From Duganella fentianensis (lineage in GTDB: Bacteria; Pseudomonadota; Gammaproteobacteria; Burkholderiales; Burkholderiaceae_D), in contig NZ_WWCL01000002.1 of NCBI RefSeq assembly GCF_009857835.1, positions 806,001 through 870,000 on the forward strand: a stretch of DNA of 64,000 bases, read 5' to 3'. The position numbers and the translations under genes are program-made. Numbering within the stretch: the stretch's first letter is position 1; each line of letters starts with the position of its first letter. This document shows positions 22,913 to 32,073 of this stretch, piece by piece. Under the pieces are notes generated by a model. It was not told where the DNA came from and did no database searches. It was given only the letters and a program-made list of their open reading frames with translations.

Positions 22913-25093
22913 TTATTTTTTTAACCAAGGGGCAAAAGGGCCCAGATCACGGCCCGTTTCGACGTACCAGGCCCGTCTGGCCATGTCGAACTGGGCCCCT
23001 AGCGCCTTGACCTGATCCTTCTCGTGGAAGCTGGCGTTCAGGTAAATCCGGCCGGCGGCTGCGCTGGCCGATGGCGCATGGTGCTGCTGGCGCTGCAACG
23101 CCGCATCGGCACTGGCGGCCGACTCGGTCAATTGCATTTTTGATATAAAACTGCTGCGCAGGGCCGGATCGGCGGGCGAAAGCAGGGTCAGGCGCTGGCG
23201 CGTACGGGTGGCTGCCACATAGAACAGGTTTTCTTCATCGGCGCGGGGCTGGCGCGGATGGGGGAATTCGTCCGCCTGCAGATAGGGCAGGATGACATGG
23301 CCGAATTCCTTGCCCTTGGCCTGGGCGGCGCACTCGATCAGCACGCTTTTAGTGCCGCGGCGCGACAGGCTGGCCGCTTCGCGCTGATTCAGCGCCAGCC
23401 AGAAATCCTGCAAGCCCAGACCGGAACGCTCGGCCATATGCAGCAGGGCGGCCACCGAGCGCTGCACCACTTCGGCCGCATAGGGGCGCACGAAGATGCG
23501 TTTGGCCGTATTCACCAGTTGCACCCGCTCGCACAGTTGCTGCAGCACGCTGCTGGCTGGCTGCTGGCGGTCCTGCTGGCCCAGCCAGGCCAGCGCATCG
23601 ATGACGGCACGGCGGGTGGCGCTGGCGGCCACGCTGCGGTAGTCGGGCGCTACGCCATCGCGCCGGGGCGCTTCGATCAGGTAGAGCTCGCCCAGCAGTG
23701 TAGGCTCTTTGCTGATCTGGGCCTTGAAGTGGTCGAGCTGGCCCGGGCCGAAGCCCATTTCGCTGAAGGCCACGAGGGCGTCGACCACGGCCATGCGCAG
23801 GGCGGGCGTGCGGATGGCAGCAAAATCGTTGAGGCCTATGGCCAGCAGGCCGCGCAGGAACAGGATTTCATCGCGCTGCAGATAGCCGGCCATGGCTGGC
23901 GTACGGTAGGGGATGGCGGCATCGATCAGGGCATTTTCCAGCGCGATCGACTGGTGCCGCTCGCGCAGCAGGATGGCGCACTGGTCGGCGCCGTAGCCGT
24001 CTGCCTGCCATTGCCTGAGGGCGGCGATGACTTTCTGCGCGCACTCGTCACCGTCGCGGTAGTGGGCCTGACGGATTTCCGTATGCAGGTCCAGCGCCGA
24101 TTCCACCGGCTTCTGCTTGAAGCGGGCCATGGCGTGGGCCAGATGGGGGCCGTGGCGGAAGCTGTAGGTCAGCGGCAGCCGCTGCAGCTTGGGGAAACGT
24201 GCGGCGAAGCGCTCGCGCAGATAGCTGTCGTGTGCGCCCAGACGTGCATAGATCACCTGATCGCGGTCGCCGGCACCGACGAAGAAGCAGGTACTGCGGC
24301 TGATTAACGCGTCGAGGATGCGGAAGGCTGCTTCGTTCAGGTCGTGCAATTCGTCGCACAGCACCAGCCGGTAATCGGGCAACTGCTCTGCCAGCCGGGC
24401 GCCGCCATCCAGATTGCAGGCCAGATCATAGCTGGCATCGAGCGGACCACGGAACTGGGCGCCAGCACCGCCATCGAGGCGCAGGGCTTCATATTCGAGT
24501 GTGGTCAGATAATCGGTCAGCGGCACGTCCAGCAGCGTGGCGATCTCGTCCAGATCCATGAACTCGACATCGCGCTGCAGCGCCATGCCGGCCTTGAGCT
24601 GGCACTGCACTTCGAGAAAACGGGCCAGCGCCACGCTATGGGTCTGCAAGTCCAGCTGTTCCAGTTTGCCCGCATAGCGCTGGCCCACCCGGTCCATGGC
24701 TTGCAGCGCATACTGCTTGAGCAGGCGCGCATCGTCGTAGTTGCGCACGCCATCGCCATCGCTGGCATCGAGCTGCCAGCGGGCAAAGTCTTCGAAGCTC
24801 AGGATGTGCAGGCGTTGCACCAGTGCGGGCGCCACGCCCAGCTGGGCCAGCCGGGCAGCCAGCACATCGCGCGCTTCCACCGTGAAGGTCAGGGCCAGTA
24901 TCTGTTCGGGCGGCAGATTGCGCGCCAGCGCCTCGCCTATGCGCAAGGCCAGCGTGGTGGTCTTGGCGGCACCGGCATTGGCGTCGATTAGCACCGTCTT
25001 GTGCTGGGCCAGCTGGATGGCCAGCTGTTCGGCGGTCGGCGTCAGGCCACGGGGTATAAAGCGGGCAGTGCGGGGAGGTTGGGCAGCGTTCAT
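22913..25093 (-). CDS. UvrD/Rep-type superfamily 1 helicase with C-terminal DUF5710 domain
   Basis: The protein has 726 residues. Helicase motifs appear in order: Q-motif region LTPTAEQLAI, Walker A ANAGAAKTTT (38-47, with Ala where the last P-loop Gly normally stands before Lys44), LTFTVEARDVLAARL, Walker B LCDELHD, GAGDRDQVIYARLGA, SFRHGPHLA, AKGKEFGHVILPYL and FYVAATRTRQRLTLL. The last 50 residues (IYLNASFHEKDQVKALGAQF, then W-Y and PFAPWLKK) match DUF5710, a small domain often attached to DNA-processing proteins. A DNA unwinding or repair role is likely. It begins 3 bases after the LacI gene, so the two share a transcript. Confidence 0.87.
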   Translation of the reverse strand: MNAAQPPRTARFIPRGLTPTAEQLAIQLAQHKTVLIDANAGAAKTTTLALRIGEALARNLPPEQILALTFTVEARDVLAARLAQLGVAPALVQRLHILSFEDFARWQLDASDGDGVRNYDDARLLKQYALQAMDRVGQRYAGKLEQLDLQTHSVALARFLEVQCQLKAGMALQRDVEFMDLDEIATLLDVPLTDYLTTLEYEALRLDGGAGAQFRGPLDASYDLACNLDGGARLAEQLPDYRLVLCDELHDLNEAAFRILDALISRSTCFFVGAGDRDQVIYARLGAHDSYLRERFAARFPKLQRLPLTYSFRHGPHLAHAMARFKQKPVESALDLHTEIRQAHYRDGDECAQKVIAALRQWQADGYGADQCAILLRERHQSIALENALIDAAIPYRTPAMAGYLQRDEILFLRGLLAIGLNDFAAIRTPALRMAVVDALVAFSEMGFGPGQLDHFKAQISKEPTLLGELYLIEAPRRDGVAPDYRSVAASATRRAVIDALAWLGQQDRQQPASSVLQQLCERVQLVNTAKRIFVRPYAAEVVQRSVAALLHMAERSGLGLQDFWLALNQREAASLSRRGTKSVLIECAAQAKGKEFGHVILPYLQADEFPHPRQPRADEENLFYVAATRTRQRLTLLSPADPALRSSFISKMQLTESAASADAALQRQQHHAPSASAAAGRIYLNASFHEKDQVKALGAQFDMARRAWYVETGRDLGPFAPWLKK

Positions 25094-25096
25094 CCG

Positions 25097-26218
25097 CTAC
25101 ATTATAGCGAGCGGCTGGGGCAAGCTGAAAGGCGCGCCTGGCGCTGTGGCGGGTGCTTGCAGGCGGGCCGTGGCACCCTCGATGAACTGGGCGTCGAACA
25201 GCTGGCGGTCGGCGGCCAACTCGGGCCGTTCGATCAGCCGGCATATCTGCTGCGCGGCGGCGGCCGCCATCTGCGCCATGGGCTGGTGCAAGGTGGTCAG
25301 ATTGTAGCTGAGCCAGTTCGATGGTTCGACCGCATCCAGTCCGGCCACCGACAGCTGGCCCGGCACGGAGATGCCCAGCTCATGGCGGGCGCAGTCGAGG
25401 CAGCCGATAGCCATCACATCGTTGGCGCAGATGATGGCGTCGGGAATGCCGCCGTGGCGGGCGATCAGGGTTTTCAGGCCCGTCGCCCCGCTGTGATAGT
25501 CGAATTCGCCCGTCACTACCAGCGGCGCCGGCAGGCCCAGCTCGGCCAGCTGTTCGGCCACGCCCTGCTGGCGCGCAATGGCGACCACCGAATCCTTGCT
25601 GCCGGAAATAATGCCGAACTGGCGATGGCCTGCGGCGGCCAGCCTGGCCGCCAGCATGCGCCCGGCGGCGCGGTGGTCGCAGCTGACCGTATGCACGCTG
25701 TGGTCTTCCAGCAGGCGGTTGAATACCACCAGCGGCACGCGGTGGCGTTTGAATTCGGCCACTGCCGTGGCCGGCAGGTGGGCGGCGGCTATCACCCCGT
25801 CGACCTGGAATTGCCACAGGTCGCCCAGTACACGGGCGGCTTCGGATTCGCTGGCGAGCGGGAACAGCAGCACGCGCTTGCCGTGCGGCGTGAGCTGCTT
25901 GCTCAGTTCGGTCAGCAGCTCCGGATAGTAGAGGTTGGCACGGTTGGTGATCAGTACTGCCACCATATTGGTACGGCGCGTAATCAGGCTGCGTGCGGCG
26001 GCATTGGGCACATAGTCGAGCAGGGCAGCCGCCTTCATGACGCGGGCAAACGTGGTCTTGGAGACGCTGGCACCGGGCTTGAAACAGCGCGATACGGCCG
26101 ACTGCGAGACGCCCGCCACCAGTGCCACGTCGTAGGAGGTGACGCGGCGCGACTGCGCGGCCAGTTCGGCGATCTGGCTGGCGGCGCTGGCTTCGATGGT
26201 GCGCTTGGGTGGGCTCAT
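25097..26218 (-). CDS. LacI family transcription regulator
   Basis: The protein has 373 residues. An N-terminal extension of about 27 residues precedes the helix-turn-helix (TSYDVALVAGVSQSAVSRCF) and hinge helix (NAAARSLITRRT). A periplasmic-binding-protein-like ligand domain follows, with the LacI marks NMVAVLITN, GVIAAAHLP, HRQFGIISGS, DAIICANDVMAIG and GLDAVEPSNW. It should repress genes until a sugar-like or other small ligand binds. The immediate downstream gene is a helicase rather than a sugar pathway, so its targets are unclear; a LacI-type palindrome exists at 57455. The ATG at 26218 is preferred over upstream in-frame starts at 26266 and 26356. Confidence 0.9.
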   Translation of the reverse strand: MSPPKRTIEASAASQIAELAAQSRRVTSYDVALVAGVSQSAVSRCFKPGASVSKTTFARVMKAAALLDYVPNAAARSLITRRTNMVAVLITNRANLYYPELLTELSKQLTPHGKRVLLFPLASESEAARVLGDLWQFQVDGVIAAAHLPATAVAEFKRHRVPLVVFNRLLEDHSVHTVSCDHRAAGRMLAARLAAAGHRQFGIISGSKDSVVAIARQQGVAEQLAELGLPAPLVVTGEFDYHSGATGLKTLIARHGGIPDAIICANDVMAIGCLDCARHELGISVPGQLSVAGLDAVEPSNWLSYNLTTLHQPMAQMAAAAAQQICRLIERPELAADRQLFDAQFIEGATARLQAPATAPGAPFSLPQPLAIM

Positions 26219-26426
26219 TGTCTCGTGCTGTTGTGTTTGCTCTTGATCGGCAATACTGGTCAGCATAACCAATAAATTACTGAAGAGCAACAATATTCGC
26301 TTTCCATTGAGAAATAGAGTTGGCCCTGTGGCAGCGCGACGAATTTCGCCCCGCAACCCAGATTTTTGCGAGTGCAGCTGCTATTTCTGCTAACATTACG
26401 CCCCTTTATTCTGTTCAAGGGTGGTC

Positions 26427-27677
26427 ATGGCCATTGCATGCGGTGTCGATTTTGGCACCTCCAATTCGACGGTAGGCTGGGTGCAGCCGGGCCAGCCAGT
26501 AATGCTGGGACTGGAAGATGGCAAGGTCACTCTGCCTTCGGTGGTGTTTTTCAATGCCGATGACGAAGTGGTGCGCTATGGCCGCGCCGCGCTGGCCGAT
26601 TATCTGGCCGGCTACGAAGGCCGGCTGATGCGTTCCATGAAGAGTCTGCTGGGCACCAGCCTGATGGAAGGCCAGACGGAAGTGGCGGGCCGCGCCTTGC
26701 CTTTCCGTACCCTGCTGGCCCAGTTCATCGGCGAACTCAAGCACCGTGCCGAACAGGCTGCCGGACGCGAATTCAGTTCGGCCGTATTCGGCCGTCCTGT
26801 GCACTTCATCGATGATAATCCCGTGCACGACCAGCTGGCGCAGGATACCCTGGAGCAAATCGCCCGCTCGGTCGGTTACAAGGACGTGGCCTTCCAGTTC
26901 GAACCGATAGCCGCCGCCTTCGATTACGAGTCGCAGATCAGCCGCGAAGAGCTGGTGCTGATTGCCGATATCGGCGGCGGTACTTCCGACTTTTCGCTGC
27001 TGCGGCTGTCGCCGCAGCGCGCTGCCAGGGTGGAGCGGCGCGACGATATTCTGGCCAATGGCGGCGTGCATATAGGCGGCACGGATTTCGATAAATACCT
27101 GTCGCTGGCCAGCGTGATGCCGCTGCTGGGCTACGGCAGCCGGCTGCGCAACAATAGCGAAGTGCCATCGAGCTATTACTTCAATCTGGCTACCTGGCAT
27201 ACGATCAATCAGGCCTACACGAAAAAGGCCTCGCTGCAGCTGGCCGATCTGCTGCGCGATGCTGCCGAGCAGGACAAGCTGCAACGGCTGCAGAATCTGA
27301 TCGACGACCGTGCCGGTCACTGGCTGGCGCTGCAGGTCGAGCAGGGCAAGATCACCCTGTCCGATGCGCAGCAGGCCGTGCTGGAGCTGGACCGGCTGGC
27401 CCCGCCGGTGGCGCTGGAAATCACCCGCGCCCAGTTCGATGCCGCTTCGGAGCAGCTGGTCAGCTCGGTAGAGAACACCGTACAGACCTTGCTGCGCGAT
27501 GCAGGCGTGGCGCCGAGCGCGGTCGATACGGTGTTCTTCACGGGTGGTTCCAGCGGCGTACGCCTGCTGCGCGAACGCATTGCGGCACTGGTGCCCACGG
27601 CGCGCCGCGTCGAAGGCGATCTGTTTGGCAGCATAGGCGCCGGTCTGGCGCTCGATGCAGCGCGTAAATTCGGTTAG
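26427..27677 (+). CDS. YegD-like Hsp70 family protein
   Basis: A 416-residue actin-fold ATPase: phosphate 1 loop GVDFGTSNSTVGW at the start, the FEPIAAAFDY segment, phosphate 2 loop IADIGGGTSDFSLL, and adenosine motif FFTGGSSGVRLLR near the end. It is much shorter than DnaK (about 640) because the substrate-binding and lid domains are absent, as in E. coli YegD. It may act as a chaperone-like ATPase; the client is unknown. The start at 26427 has an AAGG site; a GTG lies 6 bases upstream. It is followed by an exonuclease gene after 8 bases, which implies cotranscription. Confidence 0.88.
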   Translation: MAIACGVDFGTSNSTVGWVQPGQPVMLGLEDGKVTLPSVVFFNADDEVVRYGRAALADYLAGYEGRLMRSMKSLLGTSLMEGQTEVAGRALPFRTLLAQFIGELKHRAEQAAGREFSSAVFGRPVHFIDDNPVHDQLAQDTLEQIARSVGYKDVAFQFEPIAAAFDYESQISREELVLIADIGGGTSDFSLLRLSPQRAARVERRDDILANGGVHIGGTDFDKYLSLASVMPLLGYGSRLRNNSEVPSSYYFNLATWHTINQAYTKKASLQLADLLRDAAEQDKLQRLQNLIDDRAGHWLALQVEQGKITLSDAQQAVLELDRLAPPVALEITRAQFDAASEQLVSSVENTVQTLLRDAGVAPSAVDTVFFTGGSSGVRLLRERIAALVPTARRVEGDLFGSIGAGLALDAARKFG

Positions 27678-27685
27678 GAAACCCT

Positions 27686-28315
27686 ATGCTGGCTCAATCG
27701 CTGGTCATGCTGGACTTTGAAACCACGGGGCTGTCGCCGGCCAGTGGCGACCGCATCACGGAAGTGGCAGCGCTGCGCCTGCGTGACGGGCTGGTGGTCG
27801 AACGCTTTGTTTCGCTGGTCAATTGCGGCGTGCGCATTCCCGCCTTTATTACCGGCCTGACCGGGATTACCCAGGCCATGGTGGATGGCGCGCCGCCCGT
27901 CGGGCAGGTGATGCCGCGTCTGCTGGAGTTCATCGGCAACGATACGCTGGCTGCGCACAACGCTGCTTTCGACGACAAATTCCTGCAGGCCGAAGCGGCC
28001 CAGCTGGGGCTGACGCCTGCCTATCCATCGCTGCTGTGTTCGCTCAAGCTGGCGCGCCGCGTCTATCCCGGCATGGCTAGCTACCGGCTGGGCGATCTGT
28101 CGCGCCAGCTCGGCATCCGCTTTGCCAGTGCCGCCCACCGGGCCGAGGCCGACGCTGAAGTGGCCGCTGCCGTGCTGCTGCGCATAGGCGAAGATCTGTC
28201 GCGCCAGTATGGCTGGCCCGACGTGGCGCCCGAGCTGCTGGTAGCGGTGAACAAGCTGGCTGCTGCCAAGGTGCCGCAATTCCTGTCCAGCCAGAATGGA
28301 CAAAAACTGCGCTAA
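27686..28315 (+). CDS. DEDDh 3'-5' exonuclease (DnaQ/epsilon-like)
   Basis: The protein has 209 residues. All catalytic marks of the DEDDh group are visible: DFETTG (Asp and Glu), HNAAFDDKFL (Asp), and HRAEADAEVAA (His and last Asp). The start MLAQSLVMLDFE is typical of DnaQ-like proteins. It could proofread or trim DNA or RNA ends; it is shorter than a full polymerase III epsilon subunit and lacks the tail that binds the polymerase, so a general exonuclease is more likely. It follows the YegD-like gene by 8 bases with an AGGA site over the previous stop. Confidence 0.88.
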   Translation: MLAQSLVMLDFETTGLSPASGDRITEVAALRLRDGLVVERFVSLVNCGVRIPAFITGLTGITQAMVDGAPPVGQVMPRLLEFIGNDTLAAHNAAFDDKFLQAEAAQLGLTPAYPSLLCSLKLARRVYPGMASYRLGDLSRQLGIRFASAAHRAEADAEVAAAVLLRIGEDLSRQYGWPDVAPELLVAVNKLAAAKVPQFLSSQNGQKLR

Positions 28316-28369
28316 ATTTCCCGACTAGCATTACAATACGCGTGTCCTAGTCATTAATATTGCCTTTTT

Positions 28370-28756
28370 GTGTACGTGCGCCGCCTACTTTTCCGTATGC
28401 TGTTATCGCTACTGCTGGTGTTCTCCCAGCAGATGGGGTACGCGCACGCGCTGACCCATACGGCGGCCAGTGCGGAGCTGGCGGCAAATCTGGCACTGAG
28501 TGCCGATCAGGCGCAGGCTGACTACACGGCCGATGACGATCCGCATCTGAACGGCATCATCAAACTGGGGCTGGACCACAGTTGCGCCCAGTGTCTGGCA
28601 GTAGCCCAGTTCACGGCTGCCGTCGATAGCCATTTCCATTCCTTCCCTCTGCTCGATGGTATAGCCGTGGTGGGCGCTGCTGCGCCGCTGGCCGTACTGC
28701 CGGCCAGGCCGCTGGCGGCCTATCACTCGCGCGCACCGCCCGTTTCGTTCTGCTGA
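28370..28756 (+). CDS. DUF2946-like exported small protein heading the zinc-type operon
   Basis: This protein of up to 128 residues has a hydrophobic signal (LLFRMLLSLLLVFSQQMGYAHA) and an exported part containing HSCAQCLAVAQF, a His-x-Cys-x2-Cys set, with further His near HFHSF. It looks like a relative of the DUF2946 protein at 21.4 kb. The GTG at 28370 and ATG at 28397 are both possible; neither has a clear ribosome site. It precedes a porin, a metal-binding protein and a permease, all on the same strand, so a periplasmic metal role is likely. No clear Zur site was found in the short gap upstream. Confidence 0.7.
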   Translation: MYVRRLLFRMLLSLLLVFSQQMGYAHALTHTAASAELAANLALSADQAQADYTADDDPHLNGIIKLGLDHSCAQCLAVAQFTAAVDSHFHSFPLLDGIAVVGAAAPLAVLPARPLAAYHSRAPPVSFC

Positions 28757-28825
28757 TGCCGTCTCACGCCGCCTGCCCGCTTAGTTGGGGCAGGGCGTGT
28801 TCTATCGACCCACACAGGACAAAAT

Positions 28826-30349
28826 ATGAAACACTCCAGCATGCTGGCGGTCGCCTTGAGCGCCGCCCTGGCGGCGCCCTATGCGCATGCCTCCACCCCG
28901 AAAAAACCGCACACCGCGAGCGCGCAGGCCGATACTGAAGCCCAGCTGGCCGCATTGCGCGCCGAAATCAGTGCCATCAAACAGGCTTATGAAAGCCGTC
29001 TGCAGGCACTGGAGAGCCGCCTGCAGCAAGCCGAGGCTGCTGCGCAGCCCGCTAGCGCGGCGCAACTGGCTACCTTGCCTGCGCCTGCCGCTGCGGGCAG
29101 CGCAAGCAGTGCGACAGTTTCTGCTCCGGCCAGCGCGGCCGTCGCTGGCTATGATGCGGCGCCTTCGGCCGCCAGCGCAGCACCAGCGCTGGCGACAGCG
29201 TCTCCGGCCGGCACGCCCGCCAATCTGTATAACCCGAATATCTCCATGATACTGGGCGGAAGCTGGCAGAATTTGCGTCAGGATCCCCAGCAATATCTGC
29301 TGCAAGGCTTTATGCCCAGCGGCGGCGAAGTGGGCCCGGGCAAGCGTAGCTTTAATCTCGGCGAATCGGAACTGACGCTGGCGGCGAATATCGATCCGCA
29401 CTTTGCCGGCCAGCTGACCTTTGCCCTCAGCGGCGAAAACGAAGCCAGCGTGGAAGAAGCGTTCGTGCGTACGCGCGCGCTGGAAAACGGCCTGAATCTG
29501 AAAGCGGGCCGCATGCTGTCGGGCATAGGCTATCTGAATGGCCAGCATGCCCATACCTGGGACTTCGTCGATGCGCCGCTGGCCTATCAGGCCTTCCTCG
29601 GCGGCCAGTACAGGACGGATGGGGTGCAAGGCACCTGGCTGGCACCACTAGACCAGTATCTGGAGATAGGCTTTGAAGCGGGCAGCGGCGCCGCCTTCCC
29701 TGGCAATGACCGCAACCGCAACGGCGCCGGCGCCTATGCGGCGTTTGCCCATCTGGGCGACGATCTGGGCAGCTCGGCTAGCTACCGTGCCGGCCTGTCC
29801 TATCTGCGCACGGCGGCGCAGCAGCGCCAGTTCAGCGATGCCGGCCTGGAGCACGCCTTCAGCGGCCGTTCGCGTCTGTGGGTGGCCGATGCCATCTACA
29901 AATGGGCGCCCGGCGGCAATGCCGTCAGCACCAATTTCAAGCTGCAGGGCGAATATTTCCGCCGCACGGAAGACGGCGTGCTCGATTACGCCAGTGCCAG
30001 CGCCGATAGCGCCAGCGCTGCCTACCGCAGCGTGCAGTCGGGCTGGTATCTGCAAAGCGTCTACCAGTTCATGCCGAACTGGCGTGCGGGCCTGCGCTAC
30101 GACAAACTCGATAGCGGCAATGTGCGTTACGGCCTGATCGAGAGCGGCGCACTGGGCTGGAACAATCTGCCGGTGCTGGAAGCCTACCGTCCGCGCCGCA
30201 GCAGCATCATGCTCGACTACAGCCCTTCGGAGTTCTCCCGTCTGCGCCTGCAACTGGCACGTGAGCAGAGCCGTGCTGGCGTCAGCGACAACCAGATTTT
30301 CCTTCAATACATCATGAGTCTGGGCACCCACGCTGCCCACGCTTTCTAA
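28826..30349 (+). CDS. Outer-membrane porin of the zinc-uptake type
   Basis: The protein has 507 residues: a signal peptide (cleavage near AHAST), a short coiled coil (about 33-70, AQLAALRAEISAIKQAYESR), an Ala/Pro linker, and a long beta barrel from about 135 to the final Phe (THAAHAF). The arrangement resembles the proteins labelled zinc-regulated outer-membrane porins that occur just before znuA-type genes. It would let zinc or a zinc complex cross the outer membrane when zinc is scarce. A binding protein gene follows after 9 bases behind AAGGAG. The zinc assignment rests on its neighbours. Confidence 0.82.
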   Translation: MKHSSMLAVALSAALAAPYAHASTPKKPHTASAQADTEAQLAALRAEISAIKQAYESRLQALESRLQQAEAAAQPASAAQLATLPAPAAAGSASSATVSAPASAAVAGYDAAPSAASAAPALATASPAGTPANLYNPNISMILGGSWQNLRQDPQQYLLQGFMPSGGEVGPGKRSFNLGESELTLAANIDPHFAGQLTFALSGENEASVEEAFVRTRALENGLNLKAGRMLSGIGYLNGQHAHTWDFVDAPLAYQAFLGGQYRTDGVQGTWLAPLDQYLEIGFEAGSGAAFPGNDRNRNGAGAYAAFAHLGDDLGSSASYRAGLSYLRTAAQQRQFSDAGLEHAFSGRSRLWVADAIYKWAPGGNAVSTNFKLQGEYFRRTEDGVLDYASASADSASAAYRSVQSGWYLQSVYQFMPNWRAGLRYDKLDSGNVRYGLIESGALGWNNLPVLEAYRPRRSSIMLDYSPSEFSRLRLQLAREQSRAGVSDNQIFLQYIMSLGTHAAHAF

Positions 30350-30358
30350 GGAGCGAAC

Positions 30359-31267
30359 ATGCAAGGGATGACTAAACAACCATGGCTGGTGCTGCTGTGC
30401 CTGGCCATCATGGCACCGGCCCATGCGGCACTGAATGTGCTGGCCTGCGAACCGGAATGGGAAGCGCTGACGCAGGAACTGGGCGGCGATAAAGTAAAGG
30501 TCAGCAGCGCCACCACGGCCCTGCAGGACCCCCATCGAGTGGAAGCACGCCCCAGCCTGATCGCCCGCACGCGCAATGCGCAGCTGCTGGTGTGCACGGG
30601 GCTGGAGCTGGAAACGGGCTGGCTGCCCGTGCTGGTGCAGCAGTCGGGCAATAGCCGGATCGCGCCGGGCCAGCCCGGCTACTTTGAAGCGGGCGCACTA
30701 GTGCCACGCCTCGATGTGCCAGCGCGGGTAGACCGCAGCGAGGGCGACGTGCATGCGGCCGGCAATCCTCACATCCAGCAGAATCCGCACAATATCGCAC
30801 TGGTCAGTGTGGCGCTGACCAGACGCCTGGCGGAACTCGATCCCGCCAACGCGGCTTACTATCAGGCACGGCAGAAGGATTTCGCCCAGCGCTGGGAAGC
30901 GGCCATGCAGAAGTGGGAAAAGCAGGCGGCCGGCCTGAAAGGTGTGGCCGTGGTCGAACACCACAAAAATATGGAATACCTGATGAACTGGCTGGGCATG
31001 CATCAGGTGGGCACACTGGAACCCAAACCCGGGGTGGAGCCTAGTGCGGCCCACCTGTCCGGCTTGCTGGCCCAGCTGCAGCGTGCACCGGCGCGCATGG
31101 TGCTGCGGGCCGGCTATCAGGACGGTCGTGCCTCGCAATGGCTGAGCGAGCATGCGCGCATTCCGGCCGTGGTGCTGCCGTTCTCGGTGGGGGGTGACGA
31201 GCGCAGCAAAGACCTGTTCGGCCTGTTCGATAGTACGGTACAACGCTTGCTGGATGCGAATAAATGA
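30359..31267 (+). CDS. ZnuA/TroA-type periplasmic metal-binding protein
   Basis: A protein of 302 residues with a signal peptide (cleavage near APAHAAL). Cluster A-1 metal-binding marks are present: LACEPEWEALTQELGGDKV, a His in LQDPHRVEARP, GNPHIQQNPHN, VVEHHKNMEYL and acidic residues near the end (VGGDERSKDLF). The His-rich loop of many zinc-specific ZnuA proteins is absent, so manganese or iron cannot be excluded. It delivers the metal to the permease whose ATG overlaps its stop (ATGA). The porin upstream supports zinc. Confidence 0.9.
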   Translation: MQGMTKQPWLVLLCLAIMAPAHAALNVLACEPEWEALTQELGGDKVKVSSATTALQDPHRVEARPSLIARTRNAQLLVCTGLELETGWLPVLVQQSGNSRIAPGQPGYFEAGALVPRLDVPARVDRSEGDVHAAGNPHIQQNPHNIALVSVALTRRLAELDPANAAYYQARQKDFAQRWEAAMQKWEKQAAGLKGVAVVEHHKNMEYLMNWLGMHQVGTLEPKPGVEPSAAHLSGLLAQLQRAPARMVLRAGYQDGRASQWLSEHARIPAVVLPFSVGGDERSKDLFGLFDSTVQRLLDANK

Positions 31268-32046
31268 ATACGGATGCGCTCGATCTGATGATCATCGTGC
31301 CGGCCTTGCTGGCCGGCTTGCTGGTGTTGCTGACCCATGTACCGCTGGGCGCGCAGGTGCTGCGGCGGGGCATAGTGTTCATCGATCTGGCGATCGCCCA
31401 GATCGCTGCGCTCGGCGTCATCATCGCCGGTGTGGCCGAGCTCGATCCGCACAGCTGGACGGTGCAGGCGGCGGCGGCCACGGCGGCCGTGCTGGGCGCC
31501 GTGCTGCTGACGTGGACGGAGAAGCGCTGGCCCGATGTGCAGGAAGCCCAGATCGGCGTGATGTTCATACTTGCCGCCACGGCCGGCCTGCTGCTGGTCG
31601 CGCACAACCCGCATGGCGGCGAGCATTTGCAGGACTTGCTGGCCGGCCAGATACTGTGGGTGCGCTATGACCAGCTGCTGTTGCCGGGTGCCGGTACGCT
31701 GCTGATCTGCGCACTGCTGTACCGCATGGGTGAGCGGCTCAGCCGGCTGGGTTTCTATCTGGTGTTCGCGCTGGCCGTGACAGCGTCCGTGCAGCTGGTC
31801 GGTGTCTATCTGGTGTTCACCAGCCTGATCGTGCCGGCGCTGGCCGTGCGCCATTACCGGCCGGCGCTGCGCCTGTGGCTGGCCTATGCCATCGGTGCGG
31901 CCGGCTATGCCAGCGGGCTGGTGCTGTCTACCCTGTACGATCTGCCATCGGGCGCCCTGATCGTCTGGTGCCTGACCCTGCTGGCCATGCTGGCTTATGC
32001 GGCCGGCCCCCGTGCCGGTGTGCACAGCCAGCCGCTGCGGCACTGA
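31264..32046 (+). CDS. ABC-3 family metal permease (ZnuB-like)
   Basis: A 260-residue inner-membrane protein with about eight spans, typical for ABC-3 metal permeases (LRRGIVFIDLAIAQIAALG near the start is the family's conserved region; LTASVQLVG-type and VFTSLIVPALAV segments later). It starts inside the stop of the binding protein gene, so they are translated together. An ABC ATPase (znuC) would be expected next, but the following gene is an unrelated SEL1 protein on its own promoter. The pump must use an ATPase made elsewhere. Confidence 0.88.
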   Translation: MNTDALDLMIIVPALLAGLLVLLTHVPLGAQVLRRGIVFIDLAIAQIAALGVIIAGVAELDPHSWTVQAAAATAAVLGAVLLTWTEKRWPDVQEAQIGVMFILAATAGLLLVAHNPHGGEHLQDLLAGQILWVRYDQLLLPGAGTLLICALLYRMGERLSRLGFYLVFALAVTASVQLVGVYLVFTSLIVPALAVRHYRPALRLWLAYAIGAAGYASGLVLSTLYDLPSGALIVWCLTLLAMLAYAAGPRAGVHSQPLRH

Positions 32047-32073
32047 AATGGTGCGCCCGTGGTTAGGGCGGGA

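Noticed and set aside
28316..28369. A Zur site before the zinc-type operon
   Set aside because: I looked for an AT-rich ATGTTATA-type dyad and found none with convincing symmetry; the zinc call rests on gene content instead.
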